From the NCBI GenBank assembly GCA_902728285.1, contig CACVBU010000700.1, forward strand, positions 224,047 through 288,046: a DNA stretch of 64,000 bases, read 5' to 3'. The translations under genes were made by a program, and so were the position numbers. Of this stretch, positions 37,740-47,284 are shown piece by piece. The notes below the pieces were generated by a model that saw only the letters and a program-made list of their open reading frames with translations, did not search any database and was not told the origin of the DNA. The stretch comes from Clytia hemisphaerica (Eukaryota > Cnidaria > Hydrozoa > Leptothecata > Clytiidae). Numbering within the stretch: position 1 is the stretch's first letter; every line of letters starts with the position of its first letter.

Positions 37740-37922
37740 CCCCGAGTTCACGTAAAAAACAGGTTAGATTCACGCATACGCGCAATAGAAAATGGATTTT
37801 CACGTTCACGCAAGTTTTTTTATTTCACGCATTCACGCAATTCTTTTTCAATTTTCACGCATTCACGCAACCCAAAAAGCCCATTCACGCATTCACGCAA
37901 ACCGCTGGGGGGGGCCCATAAC
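37740..37922. mobile_element. TTCACGCA-repeat element, copy 3
   Basis: Several TTCACGCATTCACGCAA units end in ACCGCTGGGGGGGGCCC, the inverse of the start of copy 2, so the family has GGCCCCCCAGCGG-type inverted ends. Confidence 0.65.
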
Positions 37923-38109
37923 TTGAGTTAGCGGAGGATAAATTTTTATGGATAATTGTAATTTATTATCATTAAAATTTTAAACGCAGTTACTTTTCAC
38001 CGTTGGACTCTTGTTCAAATTTATTATTTAAGCTCAATGATTTCACGTTCCATTCATTCTTAACTAACTCCTAGAATTGTTTTTCAACTTTTGTAACTTT
38101 TATCCATAA

Positions 38110-38375
38110 GACGGATGCGATGAGACGGATTGGAGGGGAGGGGGACTTTCAAAGTCTCTCTCTAAGCGTCGTAAAAATCGCAATATTTAATTTCAGTCTT
38201 TCAAGGGTTACTCTATTATTTATCCCTAACAAGGCTAAATTTTAGGAAAAAGTTTTGGTAAAGGTCTCAAAATTCACAAAATTTCGTGTTTTTTTTCTCG
38301 ATTTGAGACCCTAAAATTTCCGATCTTCAAGAATCGGGCGGCACCCTCGTCATTTGCAAAGCTAGTACCCCAATT
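38110..38375. repeat. About 300-bp dispersed repeat, copy 2 (inverted)
   Basis: Ends with GGGCGGCACCCTCGTCATTTGC and AAAGCTAGTACCCC, the inverse of the start of the copy at 25970. TTTGAGACCCTAAAATTTCCGA is shared, inverted, with that copy. Confidence 0.6.
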
Positions 38376-38708
38376 TGCTTAAAAACGTCAGACTACCGCA
38401 ACCCAGGGAAATTGTATAGAATTTTTCATATTTTCATATTTCATTGTATAGAAGTTTTTTCATTCTCAGATTGCGAAACGGCGTGAATAATTTTCAAAAG
38501 AGCATGGCTTTATATTTTTGATCTGCACACGTCGTTTAATTTGTTTCTTCTTTCAGGAACTACTATATCATTCAATGTTGTGTGTTTCACGTTTTACAAT
38601 GTGAATGAAGACCAAATTTCTCAAACCCCATACCCCACTGGAAAATCGCTTAAGAAAGATTTTAAGTTCGGTTGCTAAGTAACGGAAATAAAAATCCATC
38701 CACGCATT

Positions 38709-39077
38709 TACTCTTGTCTCCCGAATAGACGGGGGGGGTCCGAATAAGCAAGATAATCCGAATAAGGAAAATTTTCTAAATTCTAATAAGCGGGGGGATG
38801 GAATAAGAGGGGGGGGGGTTAATTTGAAGACAGAATTTTTTTTAACTGATATCAATTTCAACAACAAAAAAGAAACTTTAAAAAAATGAACACGTAAAAT
38901 GAGAACCAATACTAATAAAAAGGAAAATTTTAAGAAGTTCAAGGTTTATCTACACTGTAATAAAATATTGAATTATTCGAATTTAATAAGCGGGGGGGGG
39001 GTCTTAATGAGAGCGGGGCGGATGGATTTTTTTCTTTTAACAATTAGCGAGAGGGCGTCTATTCGGGAGACAAGAGT
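38709..39077. mobile_element. MITE with CTCTTGTCTCCCGAATAGAC ends
   Basis: CTCTTGTCTCCCGAATAGAC near 38711 and GTCTATTCGGGAGACAAGAG near 39056-39075 are perfect inverted repeats flanked by TA. G-rich runs next to AATAAGCGGGGGG occur near both ends. Confidence 0.75.
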
Positions 39078-39143
39078 ATATATTTAGACTCACTCAATAT
39101 TTTTTTGTAAGCCACCCGAGTACGATTCGTGTGTCGATACTAA

Positions 39144-39462
39144 TGTAATAATGCGATGCCGGCCCACGTCTAGGTCGACACCACACTATTAACGGGTGGA
39201 GGACTAGTTCGAACATTAAACAGAGAAGGGGAGACTGTACGTATTTCTGTGCATGCTATATACTATCTTACATCTAAAAGAGATCTTACCTGACGCATTC
39301 CAGAAACCACCGACTCCATTCATATCCGAAACTAGACTCCCAGATCAGGCGATCTGAGCAGAGTAAAACACTTTCAAGTTCATTCAACCGTAACGAGGGC
39401 GTTACGGGCGTGGAAGGTGGTTTCTGGGCGTAGTACAGAGGCTATAGAATCGCCTCTGTACA
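39144..39462 (-). repeat. 3' LTR of the retrotransposon
   Basis: 319 bp, read on the minus strand as TGTACAGAGGCG...CATTATTACA, so TG...CA ends. Matches the other LTR with no difference that I can see. Confidence 0.93.
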
Positions 39463-39475
39463 CCCCTCCCCGCCC
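39463..39475 (-). other. Polypurine tract of the retrotransposon
   Basis: GGGCGGGGAGGGG on the minus strand directly abuts the 3' LTR, the position of the plus-strand primer in reverse transcription. Confidence 0.75.
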
Positions 39476-39957
39476 TGTTAAACAGGTTGGGAGCGGTTTC
39501 CCCTACTACAATTCAAATAAATACCTGGGATGACCAGGGCGTTTCCGACTGAACCAGTACAATAGCAAATCCTATATAATAATCCTAAAAATACTATGAA
39601 AATAAACATTAAATAATCTAAACTCTAATGATAAATACTATTCCTATAATCCACATAATATAAGGTTAACTGTTTAAATAATAATTTTTTCAAGAACATA
39701 TTTATCTTATGACCTAAGTAATATGAGGTATAATAAGGGAGGAGGGTGGACATTTCCCAATCAACATAACATGAACCATATCATTTCTACTCTACGGGGT
39801 CTAAATGACCCCAGAATAGTGTCTCTCTTTGTGCCAAGGCTAGGATAGAAATTGTCTGTTGTCTATGGTGATGGTTGATTGGAAGGGAGGGTGGAAACCA
39901 TGGTAGCACTGTTGTTTTCTCGTGGGAAAGTTCTTCGTTTTTTGTTTTCAAAATAGT

Positions 39958-40200
39958 TCATTTTGTTGTGTTGTTCGGTATTATTTTTAAATGTTGCTTG
40001 GCGGTATCTGATTGGTAGGTTCTTTTCAACCAATCGTGGTGACTGCACAGAGACTGTCCCGCGGGAAACTTATTCATTGTTACTGAAAACATATCATTGT
40101 TGTTGTGTTGTTCGGCATTACTTGTAATGGGTACTTGGTGGTATTTGATTGGTAGATTGCTTTCAACCAATCGTTGTGGCTGTACGGAGAGTATAGTTTC
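39958..40200 (+). promoter_or_regulatory. Tandem duplication with CCAAT boxes upstream of the antisense frame
   Basis: Two units about 135 bp apart each carry TTGTTGTGTTGTTCGG, a GATTGGTAG motif and AACCAATCG (40028-40036 and 40165-40173). A third, weaker GATTGGAAGG lies at about 39876. GATTGG and CCAATC form a dyad in each unit. They end about 50 bp before the ATG at 40246. A promoter role is inferred from CCAAT content and position; no TATA box is seen. Confidence 0.4.
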
Positions 40201-40245
40201 TTTTAGCAGTAATATTTTTTCATTGTTTCTTGGATACCCGTTAAG

Positions 40246-40817
40246 ATGGATCGACGTTTTACACTACTTTTAATACCAATTAACGGACGTTGGAACGTCG
40301 TGTGGTCATGTATCACATGTAATTTGACAAATATTGCCATATGTCCAGGCTGCTTGAATACAAAAGAATTTGAAGATCGGCGGAATGGGTCCGTCTTGGC
40401 CACCAGGTGTTGTGGCCGAGTTTGGCGCGGCTGCGAAGATATCGTCTGCTGCTATGGTGTTCCGGTAAGTGGTTTCTTTTCCTCTCTCTTCTTTCAGGGG
40501 TTTCGTCCATCGTCGGTCCTTCTGGGTTGGTTTAAGGTTTAGTCTTCGTTTTGGTATTTCTGTTTCCCAGCCTGGCATCCAACTCCATTTCCACACTATT
40601 TCAATTACTTTCACGGCCCTCCTCCTTTTTACCTATATCAATAGACTTCCCTCCCCCCTCTAGGTGAGATTTAGTCGCGGCTGATAGAAAAAGTACGTGT
40701 CTCATGGCTATCGCCTGCCTATGAATTTCCAGTCAGGCTTTATTCTATTTCTGTAGAACCTATCTCATTATTTATTTATTTATTTTTTTTCAGGCGCACC
40801 AATTTTTAAATCGATGA
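40246..40817 (+). CDS. Spliced-looking cysteine-rich ORF antisense to the LTR element
   Basis: The ATG at 40246 opens 73 codons to a strong donor (CCG|GTAAGT, 40464/40465). A strong acceptor (TTATTTTTTTTCAG) at 40793 continues the frame for seven residues to TGA at 40815-40817, about 80 residues in all. A second donor (CAAG|GTAAGA) follows at 40848. An alternative acceptor at 43179 (TTATTGTTCAG) would instead add 37 codons in the same phase. The protein has paired cysteines: CITC, CPGC, then RCC, GC and VCC, suggesting metal or disulphide binding. I do not recognise the family. It lies between pol and the 3' LTR on the opposite strand, so it needs its own promoter. Antisense ORFs in this position are known from some plant Ty3/gypsy elements. 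It could also be a captured host fragment. Confidence 0.4.
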
Positions 40818-41270
40818 TGAGTTTCACACTTGGAATTTTCACTTCAAGGTAAGATTTTCGATGTTTTGGAGGCACACAAAAACTTCCCACAAAATAGGTC
40901 TCTCTCCGTTACTGCCTACGTATATAAAATAATTCAAAATGCCGTTATATAAAAAAATCTATTATCTAGTGCCTGTGTTCCTGTCCCGATTATACCCTCG
41001 TTTCGTATTAGACGCGTAGGAAAAAAATCGAATTTTTAAGTCTCAAAAATATTTCTAGCACTAGTGCAAAATTTCTCAATTCCAATAAAAATTTCTCTTT
41101 GGGATAAGAACACACGGCGTGTGAAGGCTGAGGGTGCGTGTCCGTATTACGATTATCTAACGCAAAATTAAAAAACTCAAAAAAATTCAAATTGGATTAC
41201 AGAAATAGCTATACTTACACCTCTGTGTCCCTTCTGTAGATCTACCTTTGTGCTTCGAAAACTGCAAGTA

Positions 41271-43102
41271 ATTAGCCTCCGTCTCAGAACGCGGTCAGAA
41301 AATTTTGCGGATAATTTCACAGCGAAAATGCATCCAGTGAAATGTTAGTAATGTATCATGATTCAAGTCGACTGACATAATTATACACATAATACATGTT
41401 ACAGGTTCTGCCTACGGATTCTCAAGCTCAGCTATTATAAAACTATTACATGTTAGTAGCAGACCCGACTGACCAATGTTATGTAGCAGGTTGAAACACG
41501 AGTTTCTACTGGAAAGATGCAGTTTGTTTTCAAGTTAAATCTTCAAAATAAAGCAAACTGTGTGGGTTTCTTTACTTCCAAACAACCTACCAATAGTTTT
41601 GGAACACTCCATAATAAAGGAAGATGGCTCTTCTTGTGGATTGGCTTTCTGATACCCCATATAAACACGATGTGACATGAAAGTGAAGAGACATGATTTG
41701 TTGGTTTTTGTTTGATTTGTTGACTCATATATCTCATGGCAAATGGGATAGCAAATGACTTTTCATGTATTGCTTGGTTCTACATATGAAAAACCCAACT
41801 TTGAACACCTCCAGAATGTTGAAAAAAGCATTTTACGAGATAAGTTTCAATTATAATTTTCATGGAAATTTTTAATCGCCAGATTTGGCTTGGCGTCAGT
41901 TTTGTTTGGTTGATGTTTGGTATTGTGATCATTAAAAGCAATGAAATGCCACACATTCACTCTACACATGATGCCTCCAGCCATGATTGGTATCAGAATG
42001 TTGGAAAAAAACATTTTACGAGAAATTGTTGTTATGTTGATAGAAATTATATTGACTTATTTTTACAATTTTGGCGGTGTGGGTTTAGTTGGTTGATAAT
42101 GTTTACACTGTGGGATGGTTTTCAAAAAACTGTTATATTGATTGTTGTTTGTTGGAATTGATTACCAAAAAAAAGAGAACCTTATTTTGATAAATACTTA
42201 ATTTTTTTCATGAATCAAAAAAAACCGTGTGGATAGTATGTCTTGTAGTAACCAGTGCAGTGTCTGTTTTCAAATTTTGAAAGCTCTATACCTACTGAAT
42301 CTGTGAATTGAAGCTCTGACTAGCTCTATGTTTAAAACTTTGAGCCATGTTTTTTTCTTTGTTGCTATTAAAGATAGATTTTTAAATTGTCGTAATGTAA
42401 ATTTATGCTAAAGTTTTAGTTTTTGAGTTTAGTTCATCAGTAGTACATACAGTAGTATTTTTTCAGTAATCCTTTCTTGTAAATATAGTAACATTTAACC
42501 AGACTCACTGCCCTCATTAATATTCAAATTTGTATTTTTTTTAGGACTGATAAGTACATATTTTTAAACACCAAAACAAAGCAAACAACATGCCAGTTCT
42601 TTCTGGACAAATATATATGTATACTTTATTGTGTGCTTTAAGTTCTATTTTAATCAACCTTCTCAACTGCTGATCTTTCAACTATCATTTAGGAGTATAG
42701 AATGGGCTTCCATAGTACCATTTTCTCTAAGTATTTTGTGCAAATTTTCAACAAAGAAGTAGACTTCTTGACTGTCCTTGTCCCTTATGTTAAAGTTGTT
42801 CTGATGGAGGACATTGCTATTTTTGGTAGCCTTCAAATATCAATAAGGAGCTTTGGTGTAAATGTTTTTTCTGATGAAATCATACTAATCTGAAACTATT
42901 AGGCCTTTATGAACTTTCTAGAACAATAATCTTGCTCCAATCTTAAGAAACACTGGAAAAATAGGTTAGCATTCCCTGCCATAATTTCACAGATTTCCTC
43001 TGCTTTCTGCTTGAAAACGCTGTCTTATAGCCGAAAACGAAAGTGAAACTGTGAAAACGTCCGCAAATTCGGGCCCAGTCCTCTTCCGAGACGGAGGCTA
43101 AT
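41271..43102. mobile_element. Foldback-like element nested in the retrotransposon 3' region
   Basis: ATTAGCCTCCGTCTCAGAA at 41271 faces TTCCGAGACGGAGGCTAAT ending at 43102. Imperfect pairing continues for about 50 bp inward (GCGGATAATTTCACAG / CTGTGAAAACGTCCGC). No clear target duplication or transposase was found in the 1.8 kb. Two related segments, with AAAAAAGCATTTTACGAGA and AAAAAACATTTTACGAGA, lie at 41820 and 42005. Confidence 0.55.
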
Positions 43103-43248
43103 TGTGATTATTAATACATTTATAGGCAATGATTGCTCTGTATTTACTGATGTTGTTTTCATTTTATTTTATTGTTCAGGTAACCGATGAAACGAAGGCA
43201 ACGACTAACGTCCATTTCGTTGGAGTGTGGTGCAGTCATATAAATAGC

Positions 43249-43974
43249 CTAATTCTCTGGGCCCCAACCTCGTTGCAGACCCCAACGTGAACAGAGCATT
43301 ATAAAAATTAAGACCGTGATGAGAGAGTTAGAAATTGAGAAGTTAGAATGGTTCTCGTTTTCTGGTTCCTTAACGACGATCATGTTCAGGCTTTCTTTTC
43401 GAGTTCTTTTATTTTCTCCTTCTTTCTTTTCCTTAGCTTTGGCCTTATTAGCTTTCTTTTGTTTTGTTCTGCGATTGAAGTCTACAATGAGGTTTGGGTC
43501 TATAATATTTTCACTAGGCTCCCAAGTAGCCTGCGACAAGGGATATCCTTGCCACTTCACAAGATAACTCGTGATTCCAGATCGTTTTCTGGATTTCAGA
43601 ATTCTTTCCACCCTATAAACCTGGTCTTCCTGTTCGATTTCCACTGTCGGATCTGGGACGTGCGGCATAGAATCTAAGGGGATGCAATCTAACGGGACGT
43701 CACAAAATTCGTCCTCTCCTTCGACCTCATTGTCCGGTCTTTCCCTGGGGGTGTACTTCTTTATTCTGGAGGCATGGACATTTACTGGGACTCTCCTCCC
43801 CTCTATTTCGAGATTAAAATTTACAGGCGAAATTTGTTCAACAATACGATATGGTCCATGCCAACGGAATCTTAGTTTATTAGAAAGGCCCTTGATAGAG
43901 TCCGGCACGTGTAGCCATACCAAGTCTCCTACAAGAAAAGGCGCGTCCACTGGTGTTTTTCTTTCTTCGTTCGC
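43249..43974 (-). CDS. Integrase C-terminus and chromodomain (3' end of pol)
   Basis: The frame resumes after the stop codon at 43975-43977 and runs to the stop at 43249. It reads PFLVGDLVWLHVPDSIKG and then KLRFRWHGPYRIVEQI, the GPY/F module of chromoviral integrases. About 45 residues later comes YRVERILKSRKRSG and LVKWQGYPLSQATWEPSENI, a complete chromodomain with its aromatic residues (Y, W, W). A basic, lysine-rich tail follows. The chromodomain is thought to bind modified histones and direct insertion. No ATG starts this frame. It belongs to pol and is cut off by a frameshift near 44171-44177 and by the in-frame TAA at 43975-43977. Confidence 0.88.
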   Translation of the reverse strand, partial: ANEERKTPVDAPFLVGDLVWLHVPDSIKGLSNKLRFRWHGPYRIVEQISPVNFNLEIEGRRVPVNVHASRIKKYTPRERPDNEVEGEDEFCDVPLDCIPLDSMPHVPDPTVEIEQEDQVYRVERILKSRKRSGITSYLVKWQGYPLSQATWEPSENIIDPNLIVDFNRRTKQKKANKAKAKEKKEGENKRTRKESLNMIVVKEPENENHSNFSISNSLITVLIFIMLCSRWGLQRGWGPEN

Positions 43975-44096
43975 TTACTGGGATCGTTGCATATTTTCTT
44001 TCGCGGTCTCTTGGGCCAAACGAAGGGAGGTTATCAGCTGTTCCTTCTGTTCGGCTAACTCTCCCTCTAATTCAGTTGGTGGTATAAGTGCTACGT

Positions 44097-46559
44097 CTAA
44101 GGGCATTCTGGGGTCGCGGCCGTGGAGTAAGAAAAAGGGAGTTTCTCTGGTAGTGGAATGGGGGGTAACTCTATAGCAAATAGGGCAGAGTTAATGTGGG
44201 TATCCCAGTCGTCCTGAAATGCGTCAGTGAACTGGGCGAGTGTACGTGCTAAAGTTCCATTATACCGCTCTACCAGTCCGTTTGTCGCTGGGTGATATGC
44301 TGTGGTATGAACCCTCTTAATTCGCAAAGCAGTGCTGAGTTCGGCAACAAGCCTCGCTAGGAAATTCTTTCCGCGATCCGAAAGAAGCTGCCTCGGGGCG
44401 CCAAACCTATAAACGATGCGTTCTAATATTATTTCCGCTATTAGAGGAGCTCTGGTGTGACTAGTCGCGACGGCCTCTGGCCACTTTGTATACGTTTCAG
44501 TGAATACTACTATATATCTGTTTTCCCTGACTGTGCGCTTGAAGGGACCCAAAACATCGATGGCCCACGCCGACAGTGGTTCCGAACAGGGGATGGTCAT
44601 GAGTTGAAGGTTACTCTTCTTGGGATTCTTTTTTCTGTTGCAACCCTCACAGCTCAAGACCCAATTCTGAATTTCTTTATAGAATCCTTGCCAATAATAT
44701 TTCGATCGGATTCGATCAAACGTTTTATTGACCCCAAAATGTGAGGTATCATGGGACCAAATCAGAACTTCCTCTTTCAGCTGAGAGGGGACTACAAGTC
44801 TTGATTTGTCCACCCTTGGGATACCCATTTTAAATAAGACCTCTTCCCCGCTGAGAAAGAATTGGTCGGAAAGTAATATAACACTCTTCGCCGACTTTTC
44901 ATCCTCGGGGATCGTCTTACATTCTATATATCTAATGAGATCGGCCAGTTGTATGTCCTGTCTCTGCAACTGTGCGATCTCATTCTGAGATACCGTTGTA
45001 AGCATATTCAATGTGTGATACTCTCTTCTGCTGAGAGCATCTGCGTTTGCGTTTAGTTTACCCGGGCGGTAAACTAATGATAATTCGAACTCTTGGAGAG
45101 TCATGATCCACCGCGCGACCCTATTGCTTGGGTTCGGTGATCTGACTAGTGCTACGATTGGCTGGTGGTCGGTGACCACCGTAAATTTTGATCCAAATAC
45201 GAACGGACGATATTTCTTTAAAGCGAAGATTATGCCTAGGAACTCTTTTTCAGTTACGCTATATCTCGTTTCTGCACCTGTAAGTGCTCTCCCTTGAAAC
45301 GAGATAGGTCTTTCGACACCATCTATCTCCTGAGATAGGGTTGCTCCCACTGCTGTGTCAGAGGCATCTGTATGGATGATAAAAGGAAGTGAAAAGTCAG
45401 GATGCGCTAGAACAGGGGTACTAGTCAACTTCTCCTTTAAGATTTTAAAACTTGTTTCAGCTGCTTCATTCCATACAAAACGCACATTCGCACCAGTAAG
45501 GGCATGTAACGGCCGGGTTAAAGTCGAAAAGTTAACTATAAATTTCTTATAATATGTGGCTAGACCAACAAAACTCCTTACCTGCTTTGTTGAAGTAGGT
45601 GTTGGAAAATCGCGAATCGCTTTGACCTTATCAGGATCAGTCTCAATACCTTTTCGTGAGACTACGTGGCCTAAATATGTAATGGAGGTCTGGAAAAATT
45701 CACACTTGGTTGGTTTAATTTGGAGGTTCTTATGAGCTAGGACATTAAAAACAAGTTCAAAGTGGGTTAGGTGTTCATGGGCGGATTTCGATTTGACGAC
45801 AATGTCGTCCAAGTAGATCTTCACAAACTCGGGTAGGGGTTGGCCAAAAGCTTTCATAATCCTTCTCTGAAAACCTGCAGGAGCGTGCACGAGACCAAAA
45901 GGGGTCGTTCTAAATTGAAACGACCCGATATGGCAAATGAAAGCCGTGCACGCTCGTGAGTCTTTCTCCAAAGGGACTTGATGGTAACCCGATCTCATGT
46001 CAATTATCGTAAAAAACAGGGAACCGTTAAAATCGGCTAAATTGTCTTCGATCAATGGCAGGGGGTAGGCCTCCGTTACTATCTGTTTGTTCAATTTTCT
46101 ATAGTCCACGCAAAAGCGAAAGGTGCCACCCCTTTTTGGAGTAATAACTACTGGAGAACTGAAATCTGACCGGGAGGGTTCGATGACCCCGGTTCTCAAA
46201 AGGTTGTCAATGTGATCCTCGATCACTTGTTTCACTTTTGGTGAAGCCTTATACGCTCGCAACTGGATAGGAGATTTGTCCTTAAGTTTTATCTCAAACG
46301 GCTCTACATTGGCTGGTGTTAGGCTATCCGGGTCATGACAAAAAACTGACGAGTATTTAAATAAAAATCTTCGGAAATTATTTTTCATGTCCTCTGGGAC
46401 GTTAACATTCTTCACTTGATCTTCAACGTAATCTTCATGATTCACAGTTTTTGGTTTTTTCGGTGTCATGGCCGGATTTGACTCAAAAGTTATTTTACTA
46501 ATCTTAAGTTCTTGTTCGTCATCGTTTTTCGCATGTTTCGAGATCTCCAAACTGTTCAA
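44097..46559 (-). CDS. Pol: reverse transcriptase, RNase H and integrase
   Basis: About 820 residues in one frame. Reverse transcriptase comes first, with the YLDDIVVKS catalytic motif and TPFGLVHAPAGFQR. RNase H follows, with HTDASDTAVGATLSQ and VTDHQPI. The integrase zinc-binding module has H-x3-H and C-x2-C (SHDTSHFG and CEGC). The catalytic triad is AIDVLGPF, LLSDRGKNF and NGLVERYNGTL. No ATG starts it: the first ORF codon is a TTG at 46559, and the frame is open back to about 46593, overlapping the protease frame by some 25 nt. It is therefore probably reached by a -1 frameshift. The frame breaks after INSALFA near 44175; the last 20 or so residues before the stop at 44097 are out of frame. 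Confidence 0.93.
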   Translation of the reverse strand: MNSLEISKHAKNDDEQELKISKITFESNPAMTPKKPKTVNHEDYVEDQVKNVNVPEDMKNNFRRFLFKYSSVFCHDPDSLTPANVEPFEIKLKDKSPIQLRAYKASPKVKQVIEDHIDNLLRTGVIEPSRSDFSSPVVITPKRGGTFRFCVDYRKLNKQIVTEAYPLPLIEDNLADFNGSLFFTIIDMRSGYHQVPLEKDSRACTAFICHIGSFQFRTTPFGLVHAPAGFQRRIMKAFGQPLPEFVKIYLDDIVVKSKSAHEHLTHFELVFNVLAHKNLQIKPTKCEFFQTSITYLGHVVSRKGIETDPDKVKAIRDFPTPTSTKQVRSFVGLATYYKKFIVNFSTLTRPLHALTGANVRFVWNEAAETSFKILKEKLTSTPVLAHPDFSLPFIIHTDASDTAVGATLSQEIDGVERPISFQGRALTGAETRYSVTEKEFLGIIFALKKYRPFVFGSKFTVVTDHQPIVALVRSPNPSNRVARWIMTLQEFELSLVYRPGKLNANADALSRREYHTLNMLTTVSQNEIAQLQRQDIQLADLIRYIECKTIPEDEKSAKSVILLSDQFFLSGEEVLFKMGIPRVDKSRLVVPSQLKEEVLIWSHDTSHFGVNKTFDRIRSKYYWQGFYKEIQNWVLSCEGCNRKKNPKKSNLQLMTIPCSEPLSAWAIDVLGPFKRTVRENRYIVVFTETYTKWPEAVATSHTRAPLIAEIILERIVYRFGAPRQLLSDRGKNFLARLVAELSTALRIKRVHTTAYHPATNGLVERYNGTLARTLAQFTDAFQDDWDTHINSALFAIELPPIPLPEKLPFSYSTAATPECP

Positions 46560-46570
46560 ATCGTAATTTA

Positions 46571-47284
46571 TTATAGCGCCATATCGGCGTAAAAATCATT
46601 CCCCAAAATTATGGGACAAGAGAGTCCTTTGACGATCAGAAATTCCATCTTTGTGGAATGATCTCCTGGCCCTAATCCTAATTCAAAAATCGCTTTGAGA
46701 TTTGTGCTGACACTTTTGTCAGTCGCGAGACTCAAGTGTGTGGGGACGTCCGTAACAAATTTGTTTTCCTTGGGTAATGTCTTACCAAAGTCTTCACTAA
46801 TACAGGAGGCTGTGGCTCCCGTGTCCACCAGAGCTGAGACAGAGGCTCCCCCGAAATTGACGTTTAGGTTCAGGACAGAAAGTTTTTCATTTGCAATGAA
46901 TGGAATACTTATTTTAAGTTGGTTTTTGTTAAAGGACTGAATTCCTTGATCAGCCTCCAGCGGAGTTGTCTCGTCATTGGTCGTCAATGTTCGGAGTGAA
47001 CCCCTTTCTCTCCTAGGTTCTGGACATTCCCTTGAAAAGTGGCCCAATTTATGGCAATTGTAGCACTCCACACTTCTCCCATTCGACTCTCCTCGCCTCT
47101 CATTCATTCTCCCACCGTTAGTTGGCCCTTGTCCATTCCACTGACGGTCATGGCCGCCTCCTCTCCCATAACTTCTAAACTGCCGACCACTTGGTCGAAA
47201 CTTGCTATGGCCGCTATTTCGTCGATCTTCAGCCCTGATCTGAGCCTCCGAAAGTTTTGTAACAATGTCTTTCAGCGTGTCCAT
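46571..47284 (-). CDS. Nucleocapsid zinc knuckle and aspartic protease
   Basis: 237 residues from an ATG in a strong Kozak context (A at -3, G at +4), two codons after a TAA in the same frame. A glycine- and arginine-rich region precedes one CCHC knuckle, CYNCHKLGHFSREC. The protease has the active-site VDTGATASC and, near the end, IILGNDFYADMAL. In most relatives the knuckle is the tail of gag; here it is in a frame +1 to gag and fused to protease instead. The stop (46571-46573) lies just past a run of five T residues. Confidence 0.88.
   Translation of the reverse strand: MDTLKDIVTKLSEAQIRAEDRRNSGHSKFRPSGRQFRSYGRGGGHDRQWNGQGPTNGGRMNERRGESNGRSVECYNCHKLGHFSRECPEPRRERGSLRTLTTNDETTPLEADQGIQSFNKNQLKISIPFIANEKLSVLNLNVNFGGASVSALVDTGATASCISEDFGKTLPKENKFVTDVPTHLSLATDKSVSTNLKAIFELGLGPGDHSTKMEFLIVKGLSCPIILGNDFYADMAL

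Larger units (their letters stand above)
36503..39139. other. Intergenic stretch between the transporter and the LTR retrotransposon
   Basis: No gene found. It contains three dispersed elements (36555, 37740, 38709) and one 300-bp repeat (38110), separated by unremarkable AT-rich DNA. Confidence 0.6.

Noticed and set aside
37670-37931. Two overlapping frames with FTHSRN or HAFTQ repeats
   Set aside because: They translate the TTCACGCA-repeat element and are not genes.
40306-40614. Minus-strand frame of 102 codons within the retrotransposon
   Set aside because: It overlaps the plus-strand frame at 40246 and crosses its donor site; composition is low-complexity and no start context or family match is seen. 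It is not env-like.
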